Origin: Nocardia rhizosphaerihabitans
GTDB taxonomy: Bacteria > Actinomycetota > Actinomycetes > Mycobacteriales > Mycobacteriaceae
Length of the DNA stretch: 64,000 nt
Reading direction: 5' to 3'
NCBI RefSeq assembly: GCF_014646295.1
Contig: NZ_BMNE01000001.1
Coordinates: 248,001-312,000, forward strand
Shown: positions 29,738 through 38,363 of the stretch, piece after piece
Layout of the letters: the number at the start of each line of letters is the position of its first letter
Position numbering within the stretch: the stretch's first letter is position 1
The notes under the pieces: model-generated
Seen by the model: the letters and a program-made list of their open reading frames with translations, nothing else
The model's database searches: none
What the model was told of the DNA's origin: nothing
Program-made: the position numbers and the translations under genes

Positions 29738-32700
29738 TCCAGCTCGCCCTCGGTCTCGAGGTAGATCTGCCGCAGCTTGTCCAGGGTCTCGGCCTCGGGG
29801 TGCTCCCACAGCTTGCGCTCGGCGGCTTCCAGGAGCCGCTCGGCGATGCCGTGCAGGGCCCAGGGGTTGGACTGCTCCATGAACTTGCGGTTCACATCGT
29901 CGAAGACGTAGCTCTCCGACAGCTTCTCGTACATCCAGTCGGCGACGACATTGGTGGTGGCGTCGTAGCCGAACAGGTAGTCGACGGTGGCCGCCATCTC
30001 GAAGGCGCCCTTGTAGCCGTGCCGGCGCATCGCCTCGAGCCAGCGCGGGTTGACCACGCGGGCACGGAACACGCGGGCGGTCTCCTCCGAGAGCGTGCGG
30101 GTGCGCACGGCGTCGGGGCGGGTGGAGTCGCCGATGTAGGCCTCGGGGTTCTTGCCGGTCAGCGCGCGCACGGTGGCGACCATGCCGCCGTGGTACTGGA
30201 AGTAGTCGTCGGAATCGGCGATGTCGTGTTCGCGGGTGTCGGTGTTCTTGGCGGCCACCGCGATGCGTTTGTAGGCGGTGCGCATGTCGTCGGCGGCGGG
30301 GGCGCCGTCGAGATCGCGACCGTAGGCGTAGCCACCCCAGGTGGTGTACACCTGCGCGAGATCGTCGTCGGTGCGCCAGCTCTTGGAGTCGATGAGCTGC
30401 AGCAGGCCCGCGCCGTAGGTGCCCGGCTTGGAACCGAAGATGCGGGTGGTGGCGCGGCGGGCGTCGCCGTGCTCGGCCAGATCCGACTGGGCGTGCGCGC
30501 GAACATAATTCGACTCGGCCGGCTCGTCGAGCTCGGCGACGAGCCGGACCGCGTCGTCGAGCAGGGCCAGCACGTGCGGGAAGGCGTCACGGAAGAAGCC
30601 GGAGATGCGCACGGTGACATCGATGCGCGGGCGGGCGAGTTCGTCGAGCGGGATCACCGCCAGGGAGGTGACGCGGCGGCTGGCCTCGTCCCACACCGGC
30701 CGCACACCCAGCAGCGCGAAGACCTCGGCGATGTCGTCACCGGAGGTCCGCATGGCCGAGGTGCCCCACACCGACAGGCCCACCGACTTCGGGTATTCGC
30801 CGTGGTCGGCGAGGTAGCGGGCCAGCAGCGACTCCGCCATCGCCTGGCCGGTCTCCCAGGCCAGTCGCGACGGGACGGCCTTGGGGTCGACGGAGTAGAA
30901 GTTGCGGCCGGTGGGCAGCACGTTGATCAGGCCGCGCAGCGGGGAACCGCTCGGGCCTGCGGGGATGAAGCCGCCGTCGAGAGCGTGCAGGACGCGGGCG
31001 ATCTCGATGCCGGTTTCCCGCAGGCGGGGCACGACCTCGGTCGCGGCGAACCGCAGGATCATGGCGACCTTGTCCAGGCGCTCGGCATCGCGGTGTCCGT
31101 CACCCGTCGCGGCGCGGTGCCCGTCGAGGATCGCGGTCTCGAAGTCGGCGACCAGTCGCTCGACCGCGTCGACGGCCCAGTCCGCCGCCTGCAGGGCAGC
31201 CAGCAGTTCCCGGGCGCGGCCCTCGACCACGTCGACCCGCTCGCGGGCTTCGTCACCGGCTTCGCTGAGCCCCAGGGCTTCGCGCAGGCCGGGCACGTTC
31301 TGCTCGCCGCCCCACAGCTGGCGGGCGCGCAGCATGGCCAGCACCAGGTCGAGTTCCATCTCGCCCTCGGGCGCCTGGCCGAGGATGTGCAGACCGTCGC
31401 GGATCTGGACGTCCTTGATCTCGCACAGCCAGCCGTCGACGTGCAGCAGCATGTCGTCGAAGACGTCTTCCTCGGGGCGTTCGGCCAGGCCGAGGTCGTG
31501 GTCCATCTTGGCGGCGCGCATCAGCGTCCAGATCTGCTGGCGGATGGCGGGCAGTTTCGCCGGGTCGAGGGCGGAGATGTTGGCGTGCTCGTCGAGCAGC
31601 TGCTCGAGCCGGGAGATGTCGCCGTAGGTCTCGGCGCGCGCCATCGGCGGGATCAGGTGGTCGACGAGGGTGGCGTGCGCGCGACGCTTGGCCTGGGTGC
31701 CCTCACCCGGGTCGTTGACCAGGAACGGGTAGATCAGCGGCAGGTCGCCGAGCGCGGCGTCGGTGCCGCAGGAGGCCGACATGCCGAGGGTCTTGCCGGG
31801 CAGCCATTCCAGGTTGCCGTGCTTGCCGAGGTGCACCATCGCGTCGGCGCCGAAACCGTCGGGCGCGGACAGCCAGCGGTAGGCGGCCAGGTAGTGGTGG
31901 CTGGGCGGCAGGTCGGGGTCGTGATAGATGGCGACGGGGTTCTCGCCGAAGCCGCGGGGCGGCTGCACCATCAGCACCACATTGCCGAAACGCAATGCGG
32001 CGATGACGATCTCGCCCTTCGGATCGGCCGACCGGTCGACGTACAGTTCGCCCGGCGGCGGGCCCCACGCCTCGACCACGGCTTCGCGCAGGTCCTCGGG
32101 AAGGGACTCGAACCAGCGGGTGTAGGTGGCGGCGCCGATGCGGATCGGGTTGCCCTCCAGCTGTTCGGCGGTGAGCCAGTCCGGGTCCTGGCCGCCCGCG
32201 GCGATCAGGGCGTGGATCAGAGCGTCACCGTCGCGTTCCACCAGGCCGGGGATCTCCCCGAGATCGCCGAGATCGTAACCGGCGGTGTGCAATTCGGTGA
32301 GCAGGCGGATCGCGCTTGCCGGGGTGTCGAGACCGACCGCGTTGCCGATGCGGGCGTGCTTGGTCGGGTAGGCCGAGAGCATGATCGCGATCCGCTTGTC
32401 GGCGGCCGGGATGTGGCGCAGGCGGGCGTGGCGCACGGCGATGCCGGCGACCCGGGCGGCACGTTCAGGATCGGGAACATACGTCGACAGGCCGTCCGCG
32501 TCGAATTCCTTGAACGAGAACGGGACCGTGATGATGCGGCCGTCGAACTCCGGCACCGCGACCTGGGTGGCGACGTCGAGCGGCGAGAGGCCGTCGTCGT
32601 TGGCCTCCCACTGCGCGCGGCCGCTGGTCAGGCACAGGCCCTGCAGGATCGGCACGTCGAGGGCGGCCAGCGCGGCCACGTCCCACGCCTCGTCGTCGCC

Positions 32701-33381
32701 GCCCGCCGAGGCGGTGGCGGGCTTGCTGCCGCCTGCCGCGAGGACCGTCACGACGAGGGCGTCGGCGCGGCCGAGCAGGGCGAGCAGTTCCGGTTCCGCG
32801 GTGCGCAGCGAGGCACAGTAGACGGGCAGTGCGCGGGCGCCCTTGGCCTCGATCGCGGTGCACAGTGCGTCGATGTAGCCGGTGTTGCCCGCGAGGTGCT
32901 GGGCGCGGTAGTAGACGACGGCGACGGTCGGGGCGTGCGGTTCGAGGATGCGGGCGGTGCGGTCGAGCTCACCCCAGGTCGGCAGTTCCACGGGCGGTTC
33001 GAAGCCGTGGCCGGTGAGCAGGACCGTGTCGGAGAGGAAGTTGTGCAGCTCGCGCAGGTTGTCCGCGCCGCCTGCGGCGAGGTAGTTGTGCGCGTCGGCC
33101 GCGACGCCGACCGGGACGGTCGAGCACTCCATCAGTTCCGCGTCGGGGGCGATCTCGCCGCCGAGCGCCACCATCGGCACCCCGCTGGCCCGCACCGCGT
33201 CCAGGCCCTCTTCCCAGGCGCGCTTGCCGCCGAGGATTCGCACGATCACCAGATCGGCGCCGTCGAGCAACCCCGGCAGATCCTCGACCAGCAACCGGGC
33301 GGGATTGCCCCACCGGTAGTCGGCGCCGCTCGCACGCGCGCTGAGCAGATCGGTGTCGGAGGTGGACAGCAGCAGGATCAC
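29734..33381 (-). CDS. cobN: Cobaltochelatase subunit CobN
   Basis: 1215 residues, GTG start. Large subunit of the aerobic cobaltochelatase that inserts cobalt into hydrogenobyrinate a,c-diamide, with CobS/CobT-type ATPases encoded elsewhere. Recognisable blocks: ILLLSTSDTDLLSARASGAD, HLGKHGNLEWLPGK (central substrate/metal region), FYSVDPKAVPSRLAWETGQA, LSVWGTSAMRTSGDDIAEV and AYKGAFEMA-type GYKGAFEMAATVDYLFGYDA near the C-terminus. Length matches actinobacterial CobN. It is preceded by a cobalamin riboswitch and overlaps a thioesterase gene by 4 nt. A very long frame on the opposite strand is a GC-skew shadow. Confidence 0.95.
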   Translation of the reverse strand: MILLLSTSDTDLLSARASGADYRWGNPARLLVEDLPGLLDGADLVIVRILGGKRAWEEGLDAVRASGVPMVALGGEIAPDAELMECSTVPVGVAADAHNYLAAGGADNLRELHNFLSDTVLLTGHGFEPPVELPTWGELDRTARILEPHAPTVAVVYYRAQHLAGNTGYIDALCTAIEAKGARALPVYCASLRTAEPELLALLGRADALVVTVLAAGGSKPATASAGGDDEAWDVAALAALDVPILQGLCLTSGRAQWEANDDGLSPLDVATQVAVPEFDGRIITVPFSFKEFDADGLSTYVPDPERAARVAGIAVRHARLRHIPAADKRIAIMLSAYPTKHARIGNAVGLDTPASAIRLLTELHTAGYDLGDLGEIPGLVERDGDALIHALIAAGGQDPDWLTAEQLEGNPIRIGAATYTRWFESLPEDLREAVVEAWGPPPGELYVDRSADPKGEIVIAALRFGNVVLMVQPPRGFGENPVAIYHDPDLPPSHHYLAAYRWLSAPDGFGADAMVHLGKHGNLEWLPGKTLGMSASCGTDAALGDLPLIYPFLVNDPGEGTQAKRRAHATLVDHLIPPMARAETYGDISRLEQLLDEHANISALDPAKLPAIRQQIWTLMRAAKMDHDLGLAERPEEDVFDDMLLHVDGWLCEIKDVQIRDGLHILGQAPEGEMELDLVLAMLRARQLWGGEQNVPGLREALGLSEAGDEARERVDVVEGRARELLAALQAADWAVDAVERLVADFETAILDGHRAATGDGHRDAERLDKVAMILRFAATEVVPRLRETGIEIARVLHALDGGFIPAGPSGSPLRGLINVLPTGRNFYSVDPKAVPSRLAWETGQAMAESLLARYLADHGEYPKSVGLSVWGTSAMRTSGDDIAEVFALLGVRPVWDEASRRVTSLAVIPLDELARPRIDVTVRISGFFRDAFPHVLALLDDAVRLVAELDEPAESNYVRAHAQSDLAEHGDARRATTRIFGSKPGTYGAGLLQLIDSKSWRTDDDLAQVYTTWGGYAYGRDLDGAPAADDMRTAYKRIAVAAKNTDTREHDIADSDDYFQYHGGMVATVRALTGKNPEAYIGDSTRPDAVRTRTLSEETARVFRARVVNPRWLEAMRRHGYKGAFEMAATVDYLFGYDATTNVVADWMYEKLSESYVFDDVNRKFMEQSNPWALHGIAERLLEAAERKLWEHPEAETLDKLRQIYLETEGELE

Positions 33382-33411
33382 AGGGTGTGGCCTTCCTCGG
33401 GTGACGCGCCC

Positions 33412-33516
33412 ATCGGGATGCGGTGTGGTGCTCGCCGGAGAGGGTCTGGCTGTTCACAGTGGCGCGACCGCACCGGATTTCCACCGGTTTCCTCGACGCC
33501 CGCCGAGCATCCCGAT
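33412..33516 (-). promoter_or_regulatory. Cobalamin riboswitch upstream of cobN
   Basis: Read on the minus strand: closing stem ATCGGGATGC (33516-33507) / GCATCCCGAT (33421-33412), a perfect 10 bp. Inside are GGAAACCGGTGGAAATCCGG, the conserved GCCACTG with its flanks, and the B12 box AGCCAGACCC followed by CGGCGAGC pairing back to GCTCGGCG. This is a compact (about 105 nt) cobalamin element ending about 31 nt before the cobN GTG, so control is probably at translation start or by a closely placed terminator. High B12 should switch cobN off. Confidence 0.9.
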
Positions 33517-33673
33517 CGTACTGGCCGCCCTCGAACCGCAACTTTCCAGCCCGCATCCCGCGACTGGACAAACGATCACCACGCGCTGGTGCGAGCGACG
33601 GCCGAGAGCGGACCCGCACCGGAGCGGGGTGATCTTGATCGGTGCGGGCGGCGGGTTGAGGCGCGGGCGGCGG

Positions 33674-35074
33674 TCATCGGGAGGTCTCCTCGGTGTCAGG
33701 GCGGCACGGCATGGCCAGGGTCAGCTGGTCGCCGTCGTCGGCGGAGCGGATGCGGGCGGGCAGGTCGGGGGCGATGAGGTCGAGCATCACGTCGGGGCCA
33801 ACGGCGCCCGCGACGGCGGGATAGAGGGTGATGACGGCGAAATGGATCGTCATGCCGGGGCCGGTGACGGTCGCGGGCAGTTGCACGGCATCGCCGTCCC
33901 TGGTGATCCGCACCGCCCCTGCCGGATCGGCGGTCGCGCCACTGCTCGATGCCGCGCGGACCGGGTCGGGTTCGCGGCCGAGGGTGGCGGGGGTGGCAAC
34001 GGCATCGGTCTGCGCGAGCTCGTCGAAACCGCACCCGGAGGTCACGTGCAGGGTGATCGTGGGTGAACCGGTCTGTTCGAGCGCGTCCAGCAGTTCGGCC
34101 CTGTTCAGAACGACGCGGGTGACGACGGCGGGCAGCGCCGCGAGCATCGCGCGGTAGTCGGGAAACTCGTCGGCCGCCCGGCGGCAGTGTCGGCGATCCG
34201 GGCCGGGTGCACCTGGTTCACCGCTCTCGGCGGTCCCCCCGACCGACTGCGCTCCTGCTGTCTCGGCGGATCCACCGGCCGGTTCTGTGCCTGGTGCCTC
34301 GACCGGATCGCCGGAGGTGATCTCGAGGTGGGTGGCACCGGGCCGGAGCGCGACCGTGTGCCGACGGCGTAGCCAGGATGCGGCGGCGCGCAGGTCGTCG
34401 GCGTCGACGGTCGCAGTCCACTCCGCGGTGGTCGCGCGAGCGGGCCGCAGGCTCCGGGTCGCCAGCCGGTAGCGGTCGGTGGCGGTGAGGATCAGTTCCT
34501 GTCCGCGTGCCTCGAGGTGAATGCTGTTGAGTACCGGCATATCCGGATCCATGACCGTCGCGGTCGCGATCTGGTCGACCGCGGCCGCGAGCATCGGCCC
34601 GCGCACCCACAGGACGCCGTCGGCACAGGGGTCCGAGTCGGCGCCGGCTACCGCGCCGATCGCCGGCACCGAGCCCGTCTCTGCCACTGGGCTAATCGCC
34701 GAAGTCGGATCCGATACCGATGCCGGGCGCGGGCCGAGATGCACTGCGGCGCGGGCCGCGTCGGCCGCCGCGCGCACCGCTTGCAGTTGGCGGTCCAGGC
34801 CGGCGAGGTGGGCGTCGACCAGTTCCGCGGCTCGGGCCGGGTCGTGCTCGGCGAGGACTGCCACGACCACGGGCAGCGGCATGTCGACGGCGCGCAGGTG
34901 GCGGATCAGCTGGGCGGTGCCGGCTTGGTCGGGCGCGTAGTAGCGGTAGCCGGTGGCCTCGTCGACCACGGCGGGGACGAGGACGCCCGCGTCGGCGTAG
35001 AAGCGCAGGGCGCTGGTGCTCAGACCGCACGCGCGGGCGAAGGCACCGATGGTGAGCAGTTCGGATTCGGACAT
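33674..35074 (-). CDS. MerR-type regulator fused to DNA polymerase III beta-clamp-like domain
   Basis: 466 residues. Residues 1-75 are a MerR winged helix (TIGAFARACGLSTSALRFYA, GYRYYAPDQAGTAQLIRHL) and 80-115 the usual dimer coiled coil. Instead of an effector domain, residues about 150-460 resemble the sliding clamp DnaN: VLNSIHLEARGQELILTATD with RYRLATRSL is the clamp domain-2 signature, FPDYRAMLAALP the interdomain strand and GDQLTLAMPCRPD the C-terminal tail. A Gly/Glu/Pro-rich insert (about 258-300) splits the clamp part. Related fusions occur in actinobacteria, but I know of no assigned role. Monocistronic; faces the cobN riboswitch region. Confidence 0.82.
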   Translation of the reverse strand: MSESELLTIGAFARACGLSTSALRFYADAGVLVPAVVDEATGYRYYAPDQAGTAQLIRHLRAVDMPLPVVVAVLAEHDPARAAELVDAHLAGLDRQLQAVRAAADAARAAVHLGPRPASVSDPTSAISPVAETGSVPAIGAVAGADSDPCADGVLWVRGPMLAAAVDQIATATVMDPDMPVLNSIHLEARGQELILTATDRYRLATRSLRPARATTAEWTATVDADDLRAAASWLRRRHTVALRPGATHLEITSGDPVEAPGTEPAGGSAETAGAQSVGGTAESGEPGAPGPDRRHCRRAADEFPDYRAMLAALPAVVTRVVLNRAELLDALEQTGSPTITLHVTSGCGFDELAQTDAVATPATLGREPDPVRAASSSGATADPAGAVRITRDGDAVQLPATVTGPGMTIHFAVITLYPAVAGAVGPDVMLDLIAPDLPARIRSADDGDQLTLAMPCRPDTEETSR

Positions 35075-35195
35075 CGGCTCATCATCGGGGTTCGAGTGGC
35101 TCGAAGGTCAAGCCGACGCGAGTCCGCGCTTCGCCGCGACGGTCCGCCCGCTCAGCTCGATGTGCGGCGGCGTCGAGATCGATGCCGCCGTACGG

Positions 35196-35867
35196 TCAGT
35201 CGCCGCGGGTGGTGCCCGCGGCGAGCATCTCCGGGGAGCCGGTGCCGAGGTTGCGGTACACGTTGGCGACCACCATCTGGCCGAGGGCGTTGTTGCCGAC
35301 GCCGCCGATGACCGCGCCGATGCCGGCCGGGATCAGGGTGCCGAACAGCAGCAGCGTGCGTTTGACGAGGTAGTTGACGAGGAAACGCTTGGCCGGTGAG
35401 TCCGGCATGCTCGCCAGGCCGGGAATGTGGTCGGTGACGACCGAGAGCCACTGGCCGGTCTTGTGTCCCGCGGTCTCGTCGAGCAGCTTGGTGCCCGCGT
35501 CACCGAGCACCACCTTCGACACCAGCTGCGCGCGGCGCGGATCGGCGGGATCGAGATCGTAGGCCGCGGCGGCGCCGACGGACAGCACCGAGGACGCCTC
35601 CAGGAACACGACGGTATCGACGCCGGTCGCGGCCAGGCCGAGCAACGTACCGACACCGGGCACGGCGGCGGTGAGCCCGACCACGACGCCGCTGGTGGTG
35701 ACGACGACCAGGTACTGGCGCGAGAGCCGCCGCAGCGTCTCGACCGGCGCGTCGCCCGGATGCCTGCGTTCGAGCCAGTCGACATAGCGGCCCACCGCGG
35801 CGGTTTGCGCGTGCGCCGCCTTGTCCAGTGCGGGAACGACACGCTTGTCCACGAATTCACGCAGCAT
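35196..35867 (-). CDS. Conserved membrane-associated protein, EcsC-like
   Basis: 223 residues from the ATG at 35867, placed 8 nt after AGAGG. Two hydrophobic glycine-rich stretches: VVVTTSGVVVGLTAAVPGVG continuing TLLGLAATGVDTVVFLEA, and LLLFGTLIPAGIGAVIGGVG with NNALGQMVV. Between them is a soluble helical region (DPADPRRAQLVSKVVLGDAG). The pattern is like EcsC-family or similar actinobacterial membrane proteins. Function unknown. It is divergent from cobG with a 107-bp gap. Confidence 0.72.
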   Translation of the reverse strand: MLREFVDKRVVPALDKAAHAQTAAVGRYVDWLERRHPGDAPVETLRRLSRQYLVVVTTSGVVVGLTAAVPGVGTLLGLAATGVDTVVFLEASSVLSVGAAAAYDLDPADPRRAQLVSKVVLGDAGTKLLDETAGHKTGQWLSVVTDHIPGLASMPDSPAKRFLVNYLVKRTLLLFGTLIPAGIGAVIGGVGNNALGQMVVANVYRNLGTGSPEMLAAGTTRGD

Positions 35868-35974
35868 GCGGCGACCTCTCCTGTCGGCGAAGGATTCCCC
35901 GCCCACCCTAGGCGACGCGGCCCGGCAATGCCTGGCGTAGCCGCCCGCGTCGGCGGTCGTAGGCTGGACGGATC

Positions 35975-37165
35975 ATGACCAGGAGCACTCCCGACTCTTG
36001 CCCCGGCGTCCTGCGACTGCACCAGGCCGCCGACGGGCCGCTGGCCCGGATCCGGGTGCCCGGCGGCAGGCTCGAACCCGAGCAGGTGCAGGCACTCGCG
36101 GACGCGGCCGTCGAACTGGGCAACGGCCACCTCGAACTGACCTCCCGCGGCAATATCCAGCTGCGGCAGGTGCGTGACGCCGCCGCGCTCGCCGACCTGC
36201 TCGACGCGGCCGGTCTGCTGCCGAGCCGCACCCACGAGCGGGTCCGCAATATCGTCGCCTCGCCGCTGTCCGGCCGGGTCGGCGGTTGGGCGGATGTGCA
36301 CGGACTCGCCGTCGGCCTCGACGCCGGTCTGCGCGCGGATCCACGGCTGGCGGATTTGCCAGGCCGGGTGCTGTTCACGCTCGACGACGGTCGCGGCGAT
36401 GTGAGCACGCTGCGCGGCGACATCGGTGTCCAGGCGGTCGGCGCGGACGAGTTCGCGCTCCTGCTCGCCGGCGCCGACACCGGCGTGCGGGTGACGGCGA
36501 GCGAAGCGATCGACGTGATGCTCGACGCGGCGCGTGGCTTCCTCGACCTGCGCGGCACCGGCGACGACGGGCAGTGGCGGTTGCACGAGATCCCCGGCGG
36601 CGCCGAGCGCGTCACCGAGACCCTGGACCGCTCCCCCGCCGGTGACCGGCTCGAACTCGGTGCGACACACACCCTTCCGATCGGCTGGCTGGATCAGGAC
36701 AACGGCCTGGTCAGCCTCGGCGCGGGCGTGCCGCTGGGCACCCTGCCCGCCCGCACCGCGGAATTCGTCGCCGCCGTCGAGCGGCCCGTCTATGTCACCC
36801 CGTGGCGCAGCCTGGTGATCACCGATCTCGACGAGGGTCCCGCCGAAACCGTCGTGCGGGTGCTGGCGCCGATGGGCCTGATCTTCGACGCGCAGTCGCC
36901 GTGGTTGCAGGTCAGCGCCTGCGCGGGCCGACCAGGATGCGCCAAGTCGCTCACCGATGTGCGCGCCGACCTCACCGCCGCCGTCGACTCCGATCGCGTC
37001 CTGCCCGGCGAACCGGGCACGGCCGAGATGCTCGTGCCCGCCGAGGACGTCACCGTGGCGGGCCGTCAGCACTGGTCGGGCTGTGAGCGCCGCTGCGGCC
37101 GTCCCACCGGGCCGGTCACCGATGTCGTTGCCACACCCGACGGCTACCGCGTCGACCCGTCGTGA
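35975..37165 (+). CDS. cobG: Precorrin-3B synthase CobG
   Basis: 396 residues with two sulfite-reductase-like halves: GVLRLHQAADGPLARIRVPG, LELTSRGNIQLRQV, then LPIGWLDQDNGLVSLGAGVP. The [4Fe-4S]/siroheme-type cysteines lie in SACAGRPGCAKS and HWSGCERRCGRP. It is the oxygen-dependent enzyme that makes the gamma-lactone precorrin-3B, marking the aerobic B12 route. It is separated from cobH by three unrelated genes, unlike the tight cobG-cobH-cobIJ order in M. tuberculosis. Confidence 0.92.
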   Translation: MTRSTPDSCPGVLRLHQAADGPLARIRVPGGRLEPEQVQALADAAVELGNGHLELTSRGNIQLRQVRDAAALADLLDAAGLLPSRTHERVRNIVASPLSGRVGGWADVHGLAVGLDAGLRADPRLADLPGRVLFTLDDGRGDVSTLRGDIGVQAVGADEFALLLAGADTGVRVTASEAIDVMLDAARGFLDLRGTGDDGQWRLHEIPGGAERVTETLDRSPAGDRLELGATHTLPIGWLDQDNGLVSLGAGVPLGTLPARTAEFVAAVERPVYVTPWRSLVITDLDEGPAETVVRVLAPMGLIFDAQSPWLQVSACAGRPGCAKSLTDVRADLTAAVDSDRVLPGEPGTAEMLVPAEDVTVAGRQHWSGCERRCGRPTGPVTDVVATPDGYRVDPS

Positions 37166-37260
37166 CCGCGCGCCCGCTGGGTGGTTGTCCCGCAGGGAAA
37201 TTCGATCGACCCTGTCGGTGCGGGCTCCTACGCTGACCTTCTCATCACGAGGGGGTTTCC

Positions 37261-38352
37261 ATGTCCACACTGCGGGTGACGGCCGAGCGGCTCGTCGTCC
37301 TTCCACATCCGAACGCCGATCGGCTCGAGCTCGCCCAGGTCGGGTTGTACCGGGCGGTGGTCGCCAAGGGCCAGTTCACGACCGGGGATCACGCGCTCTA
37401 CATCCCGGAGCAGGCCGTCCTGCCCGAGGAGCTGATCGCCGAACTCGGGCTGACCGGGAAACTGGCCGGGTCGCAGCGCAATCGGGTGAAGGCGGTGCGG
37501 CTTCGCGGGGAGGTGTCGCAGGGCATCGTGTGCACGCCGGTGGCGCTGAGCGGGGTGGATCTGGCATCCGCCGCGCTCGAGCGCACCGACTTCGCCGAGC
37601 GGCTCGGGATCGTCAAATGGGTTCCGCCCATTCCGGTGTCGATGGCCGGGCAGGTCGAGCCCGCCCCGGACCTGCTGCGGTGGATCGACGTCGAGAACAT
37701 CAAACGCTTTCCGGATATCTTCACCGCCGGGGAGCCGGTGGTGGCCACGGAGAAGATCCACGGCACCGCCTGCCTGCTCACCCACGTCCGCGCCGACGAC
37801 CGGATCCTGGTGTCCTCCAAGGGCGTCGGCGGGAAGTCGCTGTCGCTGACCGCGTCCGAGGGCAACCTGTACTGGCGGGCGATCCGCGCCCACGAACTCG
37901 ACGAGGCCGCCAGGAAGATCGCCGCCGAGCTCGACACCGATCGGGTCGGGCTGTTCGGTGAGGTCTACGGCGCGGGCGTGCAGGACCTGCACTACGGCGC
38001 CTCGGCCGCGCACGACGAGTCACTGGGCTTCGGCCTGTTCGACATCGCGGTGGACCGCGCCGGCGAGCCGGTGCGCTGGCTCGACCACCACGAGATCGGC
38101 ACGCTGCTCGGCGAACTCGGCATCACCGTGCCGCGGGTGCCGGTCCTCTACGAGGGCCCCTACGATGCGAACCTGCTGCTTACGCTGGCCGAGGGGACCG
38201 AGACGGTCAGCGGTGCGGGCGCGAACATCCGGGAGGGCCTGGTGGTCCGCCCGGCTACCGAGCGGCAGTCGCCGGTGCTCGGCGGGCGGTCGATCGGCAA
38301 GATCGTCTCCGACGCGTACCTGCTCCGCGACGGCGGCACCGAGTTCGAGTGA
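37261..38352 (+). CDS. Rnl5-type RNA ligase (DraRnl-like)
   Basis: 363 residues. N-terminal OB-type domain (STLRVTAERLVVLPHPNADR, GDHALYIPEQAVLPEELI, QRNRVKAVRLRGEVSQGIV), then a nucleotidyltransferase core. The AMP-accepting Lys sits in VVATEKIHGTACLL (motif I KxxG). Then LFGEVYGAGVQDLHY (motif III/IIIa), REGLVVRP (motif IV) and GKIVSDAYLLR (motif V, Lys). This order of OB domain first matches the Deinococcus radiodurans Rnl family, which seals 3'-OH/5'-P nicks in duplexes with RNA on the 3'-OH side. A GAGGGGG box precedes the ATG. It lies alone between cobG and a convergent hydrolase gene. Confidence 0.87.
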   Translation: MSTLRVTAERLVVLPHPNADRLELAQVGLYRAVVAKGQFTTGDHALYIPEQAVLPEELIAELGLTGKLAGSQRNRVKAVRLRGEVSQGIVCTPVALSGVDLASAALERTDFAERLGIVKWVPPIPVSMAGQVEPAPDLLRWIDVENIKRFPDIFTAGEPVVATEKIHGTACLLTHVRADDRILVSSKGVGGKSLSLTASEGNLYWRAIRAHELDEAARKIAAELDTDRVGLFGEVYGAGVQDLHYGASAAHDESLGFGLFDIAVDRAGEPVRWLDHHEIGTLLGELGITVPRVPVLYEGPYDANLLLTLAEGTETVSGAGANIREGLVVRPATERQSPVLGGRSIGKIVSDAYLLRDGGTEFE

Positions 38353-38363
38353 GGACCGACGGA

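Noticed and set aside
29677-33777. Very long open frame on the plus strand opposite cobN (over 1300 codons)
   Set aside because: It mirrors CobN codon positions in a GC-rich gene, has Gly/Val/Arg/Asp-biased composition with no domain, and overlaps the riboswitch. It is a third-position GC shadow.
37166-37260. GTCCCGCAGGGAAA upstream of the RNA ligase as a ninth regulon dyad
   Set aside because: The spacer is too short and the arms are incomplete; there is no matching -10.
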